Assembly: GCA_947359465.1 (NCBI GenBank)
Contig: CANAIC010000125.1
Coordinates: forward strand, 1 to 64,000
DNA length: 64,000 nucleotides
Reading direction: 5' to 3'
From: Metellina segmentata
Taxonomy: Eukaryota; Arthropoda; Arachnida; Araneae; Tetragnathidae
Under the pieces are notes generated by a model. That model was given only the letters and a program-made list of their open reading frames with translations. It did not search any database and was not told the DNA's origin. This document shows positions 19,576 to 32,916 of this stretch, piece after piece. Position 1 is the stretch's first letter. Every line of letters begins with the position of its first letter. A program made the translations under genes and the position numbers.

Positions 19576-22500
19576 TTAAAAAATGTAAAAATAAGCTATC
19601 TATGGAATTCAACGAAGTCAAGAGAGGGTCTAAAAATAATCCCAAATAAAATCGTGGAGAAAAGACTTGATGAAATTGAAGACATTTAGGCTATAACGAC
19701 ATTAGTTAAAGAACTGGTTTGTCTGTTGGGGGGGCCTGCACTAAAGTATTGTAAATATTGAGTATGAGTGCTATACTGGTGTTCAAAAAGTTATTTTTTT
19801 TTAATAAAAAAGAGAAAAAAAAGCCATAATTAAGTATTATTTTTATACAGAAAGTCTCTGTAAAGATTATAATTTAGAAGGTTCAAAAGACCCATTCAAG
19901 ATGTATATTTACGGTTGTATATTCTATTAAGTAAATATTGAGAAAAAAGTTAGACGCACTGTTAGCGTAACTACTAAAAATTGTCAAGACCTGTATAAAT
20001 TTTTTCTCAATAAATGAGGAACCGCTTGTTCTGGTCCCAAATCGTCGCCGCTTGGCTTCGGCCGGGTCGGTGTAATAAGCATACCCTGTGAGGCCATTCT
20101 TGGCGCCATACCCACTTGCTTGTAGTAACTTGCGAGTCGTTGGCGGCCTTTCCTGTGAGGTTCGATTCCGCTTGGAGTGCATTTCTCTTTTCTGTGTCAA
20201 TAAATTTTTGCTGACGCATGGCCAAATATGGCGCCATAAAATCCCGAATCCAACCCATCTTGTACCCAGTTTTGGACTAAAAATGTGTTGCCTAAAAATA
20301 TGCTATAACACAAACAAAAAAAGTCTTAAAAAAGTAATTGCAACTTTTTTCGAATGTCTGCCAATGAAAGGCCTACGCAGTAAACAAAATAGACCCAAAT
20401 TGGAAAATAAAATTATTTTTTAATAGAATTCGGAATTACATTTTATCCAAAATTTAATTAAGGTGTCTAAATATGCAACATAATTTCTAAAAATAACAAA
20501 CTAGCGTAAAATGATAGAAATTCTGAAAAATTCCCCATAGTTTAAAAGTTATGTAAAATCCTCAACTTTGTACCAAAATTAACTTGTATTTTTTAAAGCG
20601 TTTGCTTTCACTTAAACAATGCTTATTCTTGCTAGAAATATGTTAAAGTCGTCAAAATACTATTCACTCTCATTTGAAAATTCTTCAGAATAAAAATATA
20701 TTCAATCCTTGAAAAGATCAGCATAACATATTCAGGCCTAAGTTGTACTATTCTTCAAATGGAGTTTTTATTTGTATATACCTATACTAATTTATTTATT
20801 CAGTAAAGTTAACATTTTAAATATATATTTTTCAGAAAATTTGATTTCCATCTTACAGTGGCTACCACTCTTCATTCAACAGCCTTGCGTTCGAATCCCG
20901 ATCTCTATGAATGTTCAAAGTGGTTTGGAATCCACTTTGAAGTCGTAAGTTGTGGTCTAATCGGGCGCATCCATTATTTTTATCTCGAGAGGCTGAATTT
21001 GTTTCATAAGATCTCTATTTTTAGGTGGTAATTTGAAATGTTGAGCAACCCATAAATGCAATGAGTTGTAATTTTTAAAGTATAAATTATTCCGAGAGTA
21101 TTTGAAGAGCGCGTTCTCCTCGAAACATGTTAGAGATGAACAGATCAAAGTTAGACCAAAAGACATTCTTATGAATTACGAATACAAATATTTCCTCTTA
21201 ATATTATTTTATTCTTGTATTTCATATTTTTGAAAAGATACTAGAACGAATGTTACGCATTTTAACCTATATTTTCAATTGAACGAGATTCTCTTAAAAT
21301 ACCAATTTTGTTTTTCAGTTTTTGTTGTAAATGGAAATATTAGATATCATAAAAGAATTGAATTGATCTGATTGAAATTAAAATAGATTTCGAGCTTTTG
21401 ACAGCCTTACTAATACTTTGATAGCCTTTAATACTATCAATTAGAATTGAAATTTTGATTACAAAATGCTCATAAGAAAGAATTTAAAACTCAGTTTTCC
21501 AAATGAAAAGCAAATAGAAGGAATTTAATATCACTTGGTTTCACACTTAATTTATCAATTGATGCAGGAAAGAATTCGTATCATTAATTCGTCGGTTAAT
21601 ATCACCGAAGTCGGTGTGTTCATGTGAAACACTGCTTGTGCTTCATTTTAACATATGCTCGTGAAATTCCATAATTCATATTTTTTTTAGCGTATGTGCT
21701 TGGTTTTTAAAATATTTATTTAAATTTCCAAATTTATTTACAAGAACATTGATCTGATTTTTTAATACTATCAACTCATTAAACGTCATAAATGTTGGAT
21801 TCATAAATTAAAAAAAAAGCTGTGCTCAATTGGCTGTTTATTGTTAGTATCATTTCAAGCTCTCAACTTAAGAAAATTAGTATTTGTTAGTAATTTCAAT
21901 AATTTTCATGCAATTTTTCAGAGTTTTATTGTATGATAATTTTAAAAAATCGCAGTGGTACTTCCATAACTTTTATGGTATTTTAGTGAACGTTACACTG
22001 AAGCAACACAACGGGCTATTGATGACGGTCGAAGATCAACACCCGAAGGGAACGATAAGAGGATCAACACCCGAAGAGAAAGATAAGAGAACAACACCAC
22101 GTAAGTTTGAACTATGGTTAGATGACGAGGTCACACCTGAGCTGGAATTTTATCCTCTGCGAATGAAAAATAAATTATAAGTGTCCGAAGATGTATACTG
22201 AGAGAGTTGGAATTTTAAAATGTGTTTATCTAACTATTGAAAATCACGCATTAGAAATTTCAACATTTGATCTCATTTTATCATCACAAAAATTTATTCC
22301 AGTTGTCAATATAAGGGTGAACTGAAGTTCCATTAAACAGTTTTTCATTTGTTCCAAAAACAATTCATGAATATGTAATGGTCTTCTGATGTAAACTTTT
22401 AAAAACTAAATTAGCTTCATATTTTTTTCATCTCGATTTTTCTGGGTTGATTCTTGACCAGCTCCCCGGGGGAGACCCCTTGACAGTATTCTAAGAGATG

Positions 22501-23190
22501 CTAAAGTTGTTCAACTAACAAATAGATTTAATTGAGACACGTTTTTACAAAAGGGAACAAATGCTAAAATTGAAAAATATATTTTTTGATTGATTCTTAT
22601 ATAATATTTCAAGCGGAATCGAATGGCGACATTGAATTTGTTAAAACACGACCCTAGTCACAAAGTATATAAAGGAAAATAGAAATTTTTATTAGATGAG
22701 TGACAGAACCTAAACGTGTTCATTGATCTCTATTCTTTTTTATTTTAAAGGTGTCAGCTAAAACTGTTTGTTAATAGTCTTTAATTTTATTTTGTAAGAA
22801 ATCGTTATGCTTCCTTCACTTTACCACCGCTTAACGAAGGAAAAAAAGAAGAGAAAGGAAGTTTCTATGTACGTTTTACTAGAGCTACAAAATGGCTATT
22901 GACGAAGGTCCAGAATCAATGCCATAGGAGAGATCCGAGGACACTACCTCATAATTTTGGAAACCCAGTCTTCAAACTTCCACACCACACCAACGTGAGG
23001 ACATTTGGTCCACGACGGATTTAACTTGCACGAGTCCCCTCTACACTTCGAATCTTTAGCTGAGCAGCACACGAGTGCGTGGAGAGGTGATCAATAGTAC
23101 ATCCGGTCGATGCTGCTGAATGGTAATGAAAAGGCAAGGCATACTCTAAATCAATCTTGAAGGGGGAAAATGATGAAAAATTCTATTTAT

Positions 23191-24220
23191 TTAGAGTAGA
23201 TCCAGGTCGTTTTTTTTTTTTTTATCTCGGTCTAGGGTAGTCGTATCTGGGGATTTGGAGTATAGAATAGTTATTATGACAGGAGAGTTTTGTGTAGAAA
23301 TTTGTACTGAGTTTATAAAAAAACTCTTTGATCTCGTACATCTTAACTTCTTCCCTAATTTTTATGTTGCGGTTGAACCACGGGCTGTCTATAGCTATTC
23401 GAAGGGTAATGTTTTGGAAAGATTCTTTTTATGTGAGTTTCAGGAGCAAATCTAGTGTAGGTGACCATTGTTCGTAACATTGGTTTGTACAGGATCACTT
23501 TGTTTTGGAGCGTTGTTTTCGATTTTCTATTTATTAAGGGTTAAATTAAATTATACACACGCGCAAATAGGAACGTTTTCGTAATAGAAGACATATGTCT
23601 ATACCAGACTAGTTTGGAGTCATAAGATGACTCCAAGGTATTTTCAGTCTGGTACATTTCGGAGCCAAAGAGCTTGAGTGGAGGAAGAGGGTTGATTTTC
23701 TTTCGAGTGAACATTATAGCTTGGCATTTGTATGCGTTCAATTGGATTTTCCAGTTTATGAGCAAGGACTCGAGTTTATGGAGATATTGTTTGAGTGTGA
23801 GCCACAATGGATTGAAAGTCTTGGTTCTAGTCAGTACCGCTGTATCGTCGGCGAACATGCATAGGAGGGTATTGTTTCTTGTGATGTCATTTACGTAAAT
23901 GTTGATAATTTGGACCCGAGTATGTAACCCTATGGGGTGCCAGCTTGAATTGAACGAAGGATGGAATAATCTTGGTTGACCCGAACAATAAAATGCCTAC
24001 GTGAAAGGTAGGAATGAATGATGAGGAAAAGAGTGAGGGTGAAAAAGTAATGAATGAGTTTGTAAATTAGACCATAAACCCAAACTCGATGTAAGCCTTG
24101 CTCCAGCGGTGCCAACGGTATTATTACAATGGTAAGTAAGCGTTCGTATTCTCTCGACCACCAGCTTGAGCACCTGTTTCTATGCGATATTTTAGCATGA
24201 TTCATTATTTCTATACACAT
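23191..24220 (-). pseudogene. Jockey ORF2 remnant, unit 4
   Basis: FADD box just below 23858 and stop after AGTP at 23930-23932. It carries the GATCTCG form near 23328 with the longer C-terminal frame. The T-run is 14 long. Confidence 0.85.
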
Positions 24221-24745
24221 TTCAATAAAGCATGTCTAAGATTTTTTTTATGGTCTTATAGGTGTACTGTTCTGAGTGTGTTGATTACTTTTGATAGGTT
24301 TTTTTTCAGTAATCAGGGTCATTACACAAAATAATTAATTTAAACTTAACTATTCAAAAAATGCTCACATATTCTCATAGATTATTGGTATGGATTATTG
24401 ATAGTTAAAAGATTAACACTATTTACGTACTACCAATGAAATTAGCATCCATAGTTGCTAAGTACAAATAATTTCTTTTACAGTATTTTATTATGTAATG
24501 TGAATGAAACATAAAATAAGCAAAATGAAATGGAAAGATCTTTAAATAATTATCTAGTTTATTAACTATTTCAGTGTCAACAAAATTCTTTAATTCGCTG
24601 ACCAGCACATGACCTATGAAGCAAAAAAAAAATAGAATGAATCAGAAATACAACTTAATTTTTTTAACTTTTTTATACCCTGTGAGGCCAAGTGCTATAG
24701 AACCTCTCTATAACCAAGTGCTATCGAACAGTAGCTACCGATACT

Positions 24746-26237
24746 CAGTGGCGGATCAAGTCAAGTGTTGCCCCAAGCGGTAAAAATTTCGGGGCCCTCA
24801 AACTCAAGTTGGAAAAAAAAGTTTCAAGAAAACTCTCAATAAGTTATTAACAAAAAAGAAAAGTAATAAAAAATGTCATGCCATAACACATTAAATAAAT
24901 TCATTAAAAAAAAAAACATTTTTACATGAATTTCCGTTTTGCAAATTCGTCAATTATTTTGGCAGTGTCATTTCGGTTTAAAATTTATTACTCTATATAC
25001 AGAATGACCATATTATTAAATCTTTTCTCGTAGTACTGAAATAATTATAACGATGTTTTCCTGACGCATTATGTAAAGTTTAAAAAAATTTCAATAATAT
25101 TTCAACATTTGGAAATGTACAAGACATTTTTTTGGCGGCTCGATAGATGTCTAGTGTAGTTTTTATGGTGTCCTCGTTTTCTTATAGAAAGATTAAACAA
25201 TCGTCAAATTAATCTTCAAAAGAACAAACATCAATGTCCTTTTTGAAAATATCCTTCAACTTTTGTATCGTGTTCTTTTTTCAATTGATAAATCCCAATA
25301 AAAAGATATTCGAAAAGGCTCCCCAACAACTTCATACGTCTGAGTTCTTTTCGATAATCTGCCTTGGTGTTATCATATATGACATAAACTGAATTGACAA
25401 TGAAATTTTCTCATGTAAATTCATGTTCAACTTCTCTGTTTTCATCAAAAACATTTTTTTCCCCTTTGTTGTCTGCGAGTTTGTCCATCTTCAACATTAA
25501 ATGTTAGCCCTGATGAATCAGTCGCATCTTTTTCAAATTCTTCTATGAAATAATTAATAAAATTTTTAATGACTTCAATAGAATAGATCCTTTTAATAGT
25601 TCGCATTCCACTGATTGCATTGATTTACTAGTAACATTTATTTTTTGTAAAATAGTATTCCAAAATAACTGTTTCATTTTTGTCCATTTTCTTCAAATGT
25701 GAAATTGCCTTTGCTATGGTAATTTTTTTCTTCTTCTGAATTATAAATTTCACTTAAAGCCTCTTTTATATGGGTGAAACCAAGTTTTACAGCTAATACA
25801 GCATCTACTTTTTTGTGCTGACCATCTTGCATCAGAAATCTTCCACTGAGGAGGAATGTTTGTACATTTCTAGATTTCTGGTTAAAATTTTCCAGCGATG
25901 GGTTGACGGAAAAAAAATGTGAATATGTTCTGCACAAACATAGAATACTGAATAGAAGCGCTACACGTTTATGCATTGAAATTTCCAATTAAATTTAAGA
26001 AATGATTAGTACACGGAATTCAAACCGCCCTTGGGCTATGTTCTTTTAAACATTCTTGCAAACCTGAGTACTTCTCTGACATATTGGGAGCATTATTAAA
26101 TGATTGTCCTCAACAGTTTTCAATATCCACTCCTATTTTAATTAAAATTTGCAAAACTTCTTGTTCCAAATATGTTTATCGATGGGAATAAATTCCACAA
26201 CTGGCAAGATAATAAAAAGTTTTATTTTCCAGTAAAT
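24746..26237 (-). pseudogene. hAT remnant, unit 4
   Basis: Terminus at 24746. The A-run near 25912 has eight A instead of nine, which joins two segments into one 104-codon minus frame at 25674-25988 containing DAVLAVKLGFTHIKEALSEI, a clear hAT transposase stretch. The element is still broken elsewhere. Confidence 0.83.
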
Positions 26238-29200
26238 TTAAAAAATGTAAAAATAAGCTATCTATGGAATTCAACGAAGTCAAGAGAGGGTCTAAAAATA
26301 ATCCCAAATAAAATCGTGGAGAAAAGACTTGATGAAATTAAAGACATTTAGGCTATAACGACATTAGTTAAAGAACTGGTTTGTCTGTTGGGGGGGCCTG
26401 CACTAAAGTATTGTAAATATTGAGTATGAGTGCTATACTGGTGTTCAAAAAGTTATTTTTTTTTAATAAAAAAGAGAAAAAAAAGCCATAATTAAGTATT
26501 ATTTTTTATACAGAAAGTCTCTGTAAAGATTATAATTTAGAAGGTTCAAAAGACCCATTCAAGATGTATATTTACGGTTGTATATTCTATTAAGTAAATA
26601 TTGAGAAAAAAGTTAGACGCACTGTTAGCGTAACTACTAAAAATTGTCAAGACCTGTATAAATTTTTTCTCAATAAATGAGGAACCGCTTGTTCTGGTCC
26701 CAAATCGTCGCCGCTTGGCTTCGGCCGGGTCGGTGTAATAAGCATACCCTGTGAGGCCATTCTTGGCGCCATACCCACTTGCTTGTAGTAACTTGCGAGT
26801 CGTTGGCGGCCTTTCCTGTGAGGTTCGATTCCGCTTGGAGTGCATTTCTCTTTTCTGTGTCAATAAATTTTTGCTGACGCATGGCCAAATATGGCGCCAT
26901 AAAATCCCGAATCCAACCCATCTTGTACCCAGTTTTGGACTAAAAATGTGTTGCCTAAAAATATGCTATAACACAAACAAAAAAAGTCTTAAAAAAGTAA
27001 TTGCAACTTTTTTCGAATGTCTGCCAATGAAAGGCCTACGCAGTAAACAAAATAGACCCAAATTGGAAAATAAAATTATTTTTTAATAGAATTCGGAATT
27101 ACATTTTATCCAAAATTTAATTAAGGTGTCTAAATATGCAACATAATTTCTAAAAATAACAAACTAGCGTTAAAATGATAGAAATTCTGAAAAATTCCCC
27201 ATAGTTTAAAAGTTATGTAAAATCCTCAACTTTGTACCAAAATTAACTTGTATTTTTTAAAGCGTTTGCTTTCACTTAAACAATGCTTATTCTTGCTAGA
27301 AATATGTTAAAGTCGTCAAAATACTATTCACTCTCATTTGAAAATTCTTCAGAATAAAAATATATTCAATCCTTGAAAAGATCAGCATAACATATTCAGG
27401 CCTAAGTTGTACTATTCTTCAAATGGAGTTTTTATTTGTATATACCTATACTAATTTATTTATTCAGTAAAGTTAACATTTTAAATATATATTTTTCAGA
27501 AAATTTGATTTCCATCTTACAGTGGCTACCACTCTTCATTCAACAGCCTTGCGTTCGAATCCCGATCTCTATGAATGTTCAAAGTGGTTTGGAATCCACT
27601 TTGAAGTCGTAAGTTGTGGTCTAATCGGGCGCATCCATTATTTTTATCTCGAGAGGCTGAATTTGTTTCATAAGATCTCTATTTTTAGGTGGTAATTTGA
27701 AATGTTGAGCAACCCATAAATGCAATGAGTTGTAATTTTTAAAGTATAAATTATTCCGAGAGTATTTGAAGAGCGCGTTCTCCTCGAAACATGTTAGAGA
27801 TGAACAGATCAAAGTTAGACCAAAAGACATTCTTATGAATTACGAATACAAATATTTCCTCTTAATATTATTTTATTCTTGTATTTCATATTTTTGAAAA
27901 GATACTAGAACGAATGTTACGCATTTTAACCTATATTTTCAATTGAACGAGATTCTCTTAAAATACCAATTTTGTTTTTCAGTTTTTGTTGTAAATGGAA
28001 ATATTAGATATCATAAAAGAATTGAATTGATCTGATTGAAATTAAAATAGATTTCGAGCTTTTGATAGCCTTACTAATACTTTGATAGCCTTTAATACTA
28101 TCAATTAGAATTGAAATTTTGATTACAAAATGCTCATAAGAAAGAATTTAAAACTCAGTTTTCCAAATGAAAAGCAAATAGAAGGAATTTAATATCACTT
28201 GGTTTCACACTTAATTTATCAATTGATGCAGGAAAGAATTCGTATCATTAATTCGTCGGTTAATATCACCAAAGTCGGTGTGTTCATGTGAAACACTGCT
28301 TGTGCTTCATTTTAACATATGCTCGTGAAATTCCATTATTCATATTTTTTTTAGCGTATGTGCTTGGTTTTTAAAATATTTATTTAAATTTCCAAATTTA
28401 TTTACAAGAACATTGATCTGATTTTTTAATACTATCAACTCATTAAACGTCATAAATGTTGGATTCATAAATTAAAAAAAAAGCTGTGCTCAATTGGCTG
28501 TTTATTGTTAGTATCATTTCAAGCTCTCAACTTAAGAAAATTAGTATTTGTTAGTAATTTCAATAATTTTCATGCAATTTTTCAGAGTTTTATTGTATGA
28601 TAATTTTAAAAAATCGCAGTGGTACTTCCATAACTTTTATGGTATTTTAGTGAACGTTACACTGAAGCAACACAACGGGCTATTGATGACGGTCGAAGAT
28701 CAACACCCGAAGGGAACGATAAGAGGATCAACACCCGAAGAGAAAGATAAGAGAACAACACCACGTAAGTTTGAACTATGGTTAGATGACGAGGTCACAC
28801 CTGAGCTGGAATTTTATCCTCTGCGAATGAAAAATAAATTATAAGTGTCCGAAGATGTATACTGAGAGAGTTGGAATTTTAAAATGTGTTTATCTAACTA
28901 TTGAAAATCACGCATTAGAAATTTCAACATTTGATCTCATTTTATCATCACAAAAATTTATTCCAGTTGTCAATATAAGGGTGAACTGAAGTTCCATTAA
29001 ACAGTTTTTCATTTGTTCCAAAAACAATTCATGAATATGTAATGGTCTTCTGATGTAAACTTTTAAAAACTAAATTAGCTTCATATTTTTTTCATCTCGA
29101 TTTTTCTGGGTTGATTCTTGACCAGCTCCCCGGGGGAGACCCCTTGACAGTATTCTAAGAGATGCTAAAGTTGTTCAACTAACAAATAGATTTAATTGAG

Positions 29201-29854
29201 ACACGTTTTTACAAAAGGGAACAAATGCTAAAATTGAAAAATATATTTTTTGATTGATTCTTATATAATATTTCAAGCGGAATCGAATGGCGACATTGAA
29301 TTTGTTAAAACACGACCCTAGTCACAAAGTATATAAAGGAAAATAGAAATTTTTATTAGATGAGTGACAGAACCTAAACGTGTTCATTGATCTCTATTCT
29401 TTTTTATTTTAAAGGTGTCAGCTAAAACTGTTTGTTAATAGTCTTTAATTTTATTTTGTAAGAAATCGTTATGCTTCCTTCACTTTACCACCGCTTAACG
29501 AAGGAAAAAAAGAAGAGAAAGGAAGTTTCTATGTACGTTTTACTAGAGCTACAAAATGGCTATTGACGAAGGTCCAGAATCAATGCCATAGGAGAGATCC
29601 GAGGACACTACCTCATAATTTTGGAAACCCAGTCTTCAAACTTCCACACCACACCAACGTGAGGACATTTGGTCCACGACGGATTTAACTTGCACGAGTC
29701 CCCTCTACACTTCGAATCTTTAGCTGAGCAGCACACGAGTGCGTGGAGAGGTGATCAATAGTACATCCGGTCGATGCTGCTGAATGGTAATGAAAAGGCA
29801 AGGCATACTCTAAATCAATCTTGAAGGGGGAAAATGATGAAAAATTCTATTTAT

Positions 29855-30884
29855 TTAGAGTAGATCCAGGTCGTTTTTTTTTTTTTTATCTCGGTCTAGG
29901 GTAGTCGTATCTGGGGATTTGGAGTATAGAATAGTTATTATGACAGGAGAGTTTTGTGTAGAAATTTGTACTGAGTTTATAAAAAAACTCTTTGATCTCG
30001 TACATCTTAACTTCTTCCCTAATTTTTATGTTGCGGTTGAACCACGGGCTGTCTATAGCTATTCGAAGGGTAATGTTTTGGAAAGATTCTTTTTATGTGA
30101 GTTTCAGGAGCAAATCTAGTGTAGGTGACCATTGTTCGTAACATTGGTTTGTACAGGATCACTTTGTTTTGGAGCGTTGTTTTCGATTTTCTATTTATTA
30201 AGGGTTAAATTAAATTATACACACGCGCAAATAGGAACGTTTTCGTAATAGAAGACATATGTCTATACCAGACTAGTTTGGAGTCATAAGATGACTCCAA
30301 GGTATTTTCAGTCTGGTACATTTCGGAGCCAAAGAGCTTGAGTGGAGGAAGAGGGTTGATTTTCTTTCGAGTGAACATTATAGCTTGGCATTTGTATGCG
30401 TTCAATTGGATTTTCCAGTTTATGAGCAAGGACTCGAGTTTATGGAGATATTGTTTGAGTGTGAGCCACAATGGATTGAAAGTCTTGGTTCTAGTCAGTA
30501 CCGCTGTATCGTCGGCGAACATGCATAGGAGGGTATTGTTTCTTGTGATGTCATTTACGTAAATGTTGATAATTTGGACCCGAGTATGTAACCCTATGGG
30601 GTGCCAGCTTGAATTGAACGAAGGATGGAATAATCTTGGTTGACCCGAACAATAAAATGCCTACGTGAAAGGTAGGAATGAATGATGAGGAAAAGAGTGA
30701 GGGTGAAAAAGTAATGAATGAGTTTGTAAATTAGACCATAAACCCAAACTCGATGTAAGCCTTGCTCCAGCGGTGCCAACGGTATTATTACAATGGTAAG
30801 TAAGCGTTCGTATTCTCTCGACCACCAGCTTGAGCACCTGTTTCTATGCGATATTTTAGCATGATTCATTATTTCTATACACAT
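29855..30884 (-). pseudogene. Jockey ORF2 remnant, unit 5
   Basis: FADD box just below 30522 and stop after AGTP at 30594-30596. It carries the GATCTCG form near 29993. The T-run is 14 long, as in unit 4. Confidence 0.85.
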
Positions 30885-31425
30885 TTCAATAAAGCATGTC
30901 TAAGATTTTTTTTATGGTCTTATAGGTGTACTGTTCTATATATGAGTGTGTTGATTACTTTTGATAGGTTTTTTTTCAGTAATCAGGGTCACACACACAT
31001 TACACAAAATAATTAATTTAAACTTAACTATTCAAAAAATGCTCACATATTCTCATAGATTATTGGTATGGATTATTGATAGTTAAAAGATTAACACTAT
31101 TTACGTACTACCAATGAAATTAGCATCCATAGTTGCTAAGTACAAATAATTTCTTTTACAGTATTTTATTATGTAATGTGAATGAAACATAAAATAAGCA
31201 AAATGAAATGGAAAGATCTTTAAATAATTATCTAGTTTATTAACTATTTCAGTGTCAACAAAATTCTTTAATTCGCTGACCAGCACATGACCTATGAAGC
31301 AAAAAAAAAAAATAGAATGAATCAGAAATACAACTTAATTTTTTTAACTTTTTTATACCCTGTGAGGCCAAGTGCTATAGAACCTCTCTATAACCAAGTG
31401 CTATCGAACAGTAGCTACCGATACT

Positions 31426-32916
31426 CAGTGGCGGATCAAGTCAAGTGTTGCCCCAAGCGGTAAAAATTTCGGGGCCCTCAAACTCAAGTTGGAAAAAAAA
31501 GTTTCAAGAAAACTCTCAATAAGTTATTAACAAAAAAGAAAAGTAATAAAAAATGTCATGCCATAACACATTAAATAAATTCATTAAAAAAAAAAACATT
31601 TTTACATGAATTTCCGTTTTGCAAATTCGTCAATTATTTTGGCAGTGTCATTTCGGTTTAAAATTTATTACTCTATATACAGAATGACCATATTATTAAA
31701 TCTTTTCTCGTAGTACTGGAATAATTATAACGATGTTTTCCTGACGCATTATGTAAAGTTTAAAAAAATTTCAATAATATTTCAACATTTGGAAATGTAC
31801 AAGACATTTTTTTGGCGGCTCGATAGATGTCTAGTGTAGTTTTTATGGTGTCCTCGTTTTCTTATAGAAAGATTAAACAATCGTCAAATTAATCTTCAAA
31901 AGAACAAACATCAATGTCCTTTTTGAAAATATCCTTCAACTTTTGTATCGTGTTCTTTTTTCAATTGATAAATCCCAATAAAAAGATATTCGAAAAGGCT
32001 CCCCAACAACTTCATACGTCTGAGTTCTTTTCGATAATCTGCCTTGGTGTTATCATATATGACATAAACTGAATTGACAATGACATTTTCTCATGTAAAT
32101 TCATGTTCAACTTCTCTGTTTTCATCAAAAACATTTTTCCCCTTTGTTGTCTGCGAGTTTGTCCATCTTCAACATTAAATGTTAGCCCTGATGAATCAGT
32201 CGCATCTTTTTCAAATTCTTCTATGAAATAATTAATAAAATTTTTAATGACTTCAATAGAATAGATCCTTTTAATAGTTCGCATTCCACTGATTGCATTG
32301 ATTTACTAGTAACATTTATTTTTTGTAAAATAGTATTCCAAAATAACTGTTTCATTTTTGTCCATTTTCTTCAAATGTGAAATTGCCTTTGCTATGGTAA
32401 TTTTTTTCTTCTTCTGAATTATAAATTTCACTTAAAGCCTCTTTTATATGGGTGAAACCAAGTTTTACAGCTAATACAGCATCTACTTTTTTGTGCTGAC
32501 CATCTTGCATCAGAAATCTTCCACTGAGGAGGAATGTTTGTACATTTCTAGATTTCTGGTTAAAATTTTCCAGCGATGGGTTGACGGAAAAAAAAATGTG
32601 AATATGTTCTGCACAAACATAGAATACTGAATAGAAGCGCTACACGTTTATGCATTGAAATTTCCAATTAAATTTAAGAAATGATTAGTACACGGAATTC
32701 AAACCGCCCTTGGGCTATGTTCTTTTAAACATTCTTGCAAACCTGAGTACTTCTCTGACATATTGGGAGCATTATTAAATGATTGTCCTCAACAGTTTTC
32801 AATATCCACTCCTATTTTAATTAAAATTTGCAAAACTTCTTGTTCCAAATATGTTTATCGATGGGAATAAATTCCACAACTGGCAAGATAATAAAAAGTT
32901 TTATTTTCCAGTAAAT
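31426..32916 (-). pseudogene. hAT remnant, unit 5
   Basis: Terminus at 31426. A shortened T-run near 32135 opens a 90-codon minus frame at 32012-32284 over the region between the RWSA and dimerisation segments. Private substitutions occur near 31719 and 32083. Confidence 0.83.

Larger units (their letters stand above)
13331..20005. repeat. Repeat unit 3 (6675 bp)
   Basis: Full-length copy. The 69-codon minus frame is at 14282-14491, the 98-codon plus frame at 15209-15505, the jockey remnant at 16516-17542, the hAT remnant at 18084-19575 and the junction-spanning minus frame at 19883-20200. It has the ATATAT insertion near 17596 and an expanded CA run (TCACACACACATT) near 17646, the latter shared with unit 5 but not with unit 4 between them. 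The seven-G variant TTGGGGGGGCC near 19727 starts here and continues in units 4-8. Confidence 0.97.
20006..26668. repeat. Repeat unit 4 (6663 bp)
   Basis: Full-length copy. The 69-codon minus frame is at 20957-21166, the 98-codon plus frame at 21884-22180, the jockey remnant at 23191-24220, the hAT remnant at 24746-26237 and the junction-spanning minus frame at 26546-26863. Private variants include TTTGACAGCC near 21400 and CCATAATTC near 21670. It shares CTTGAAGGGGG near 23158 with unit 5 only. The A-run near 25912 is one base shorter than in most copies, which opens a 104-codon minus frame (25674-25988) in the hAT remnant. Confidence 0.97.
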
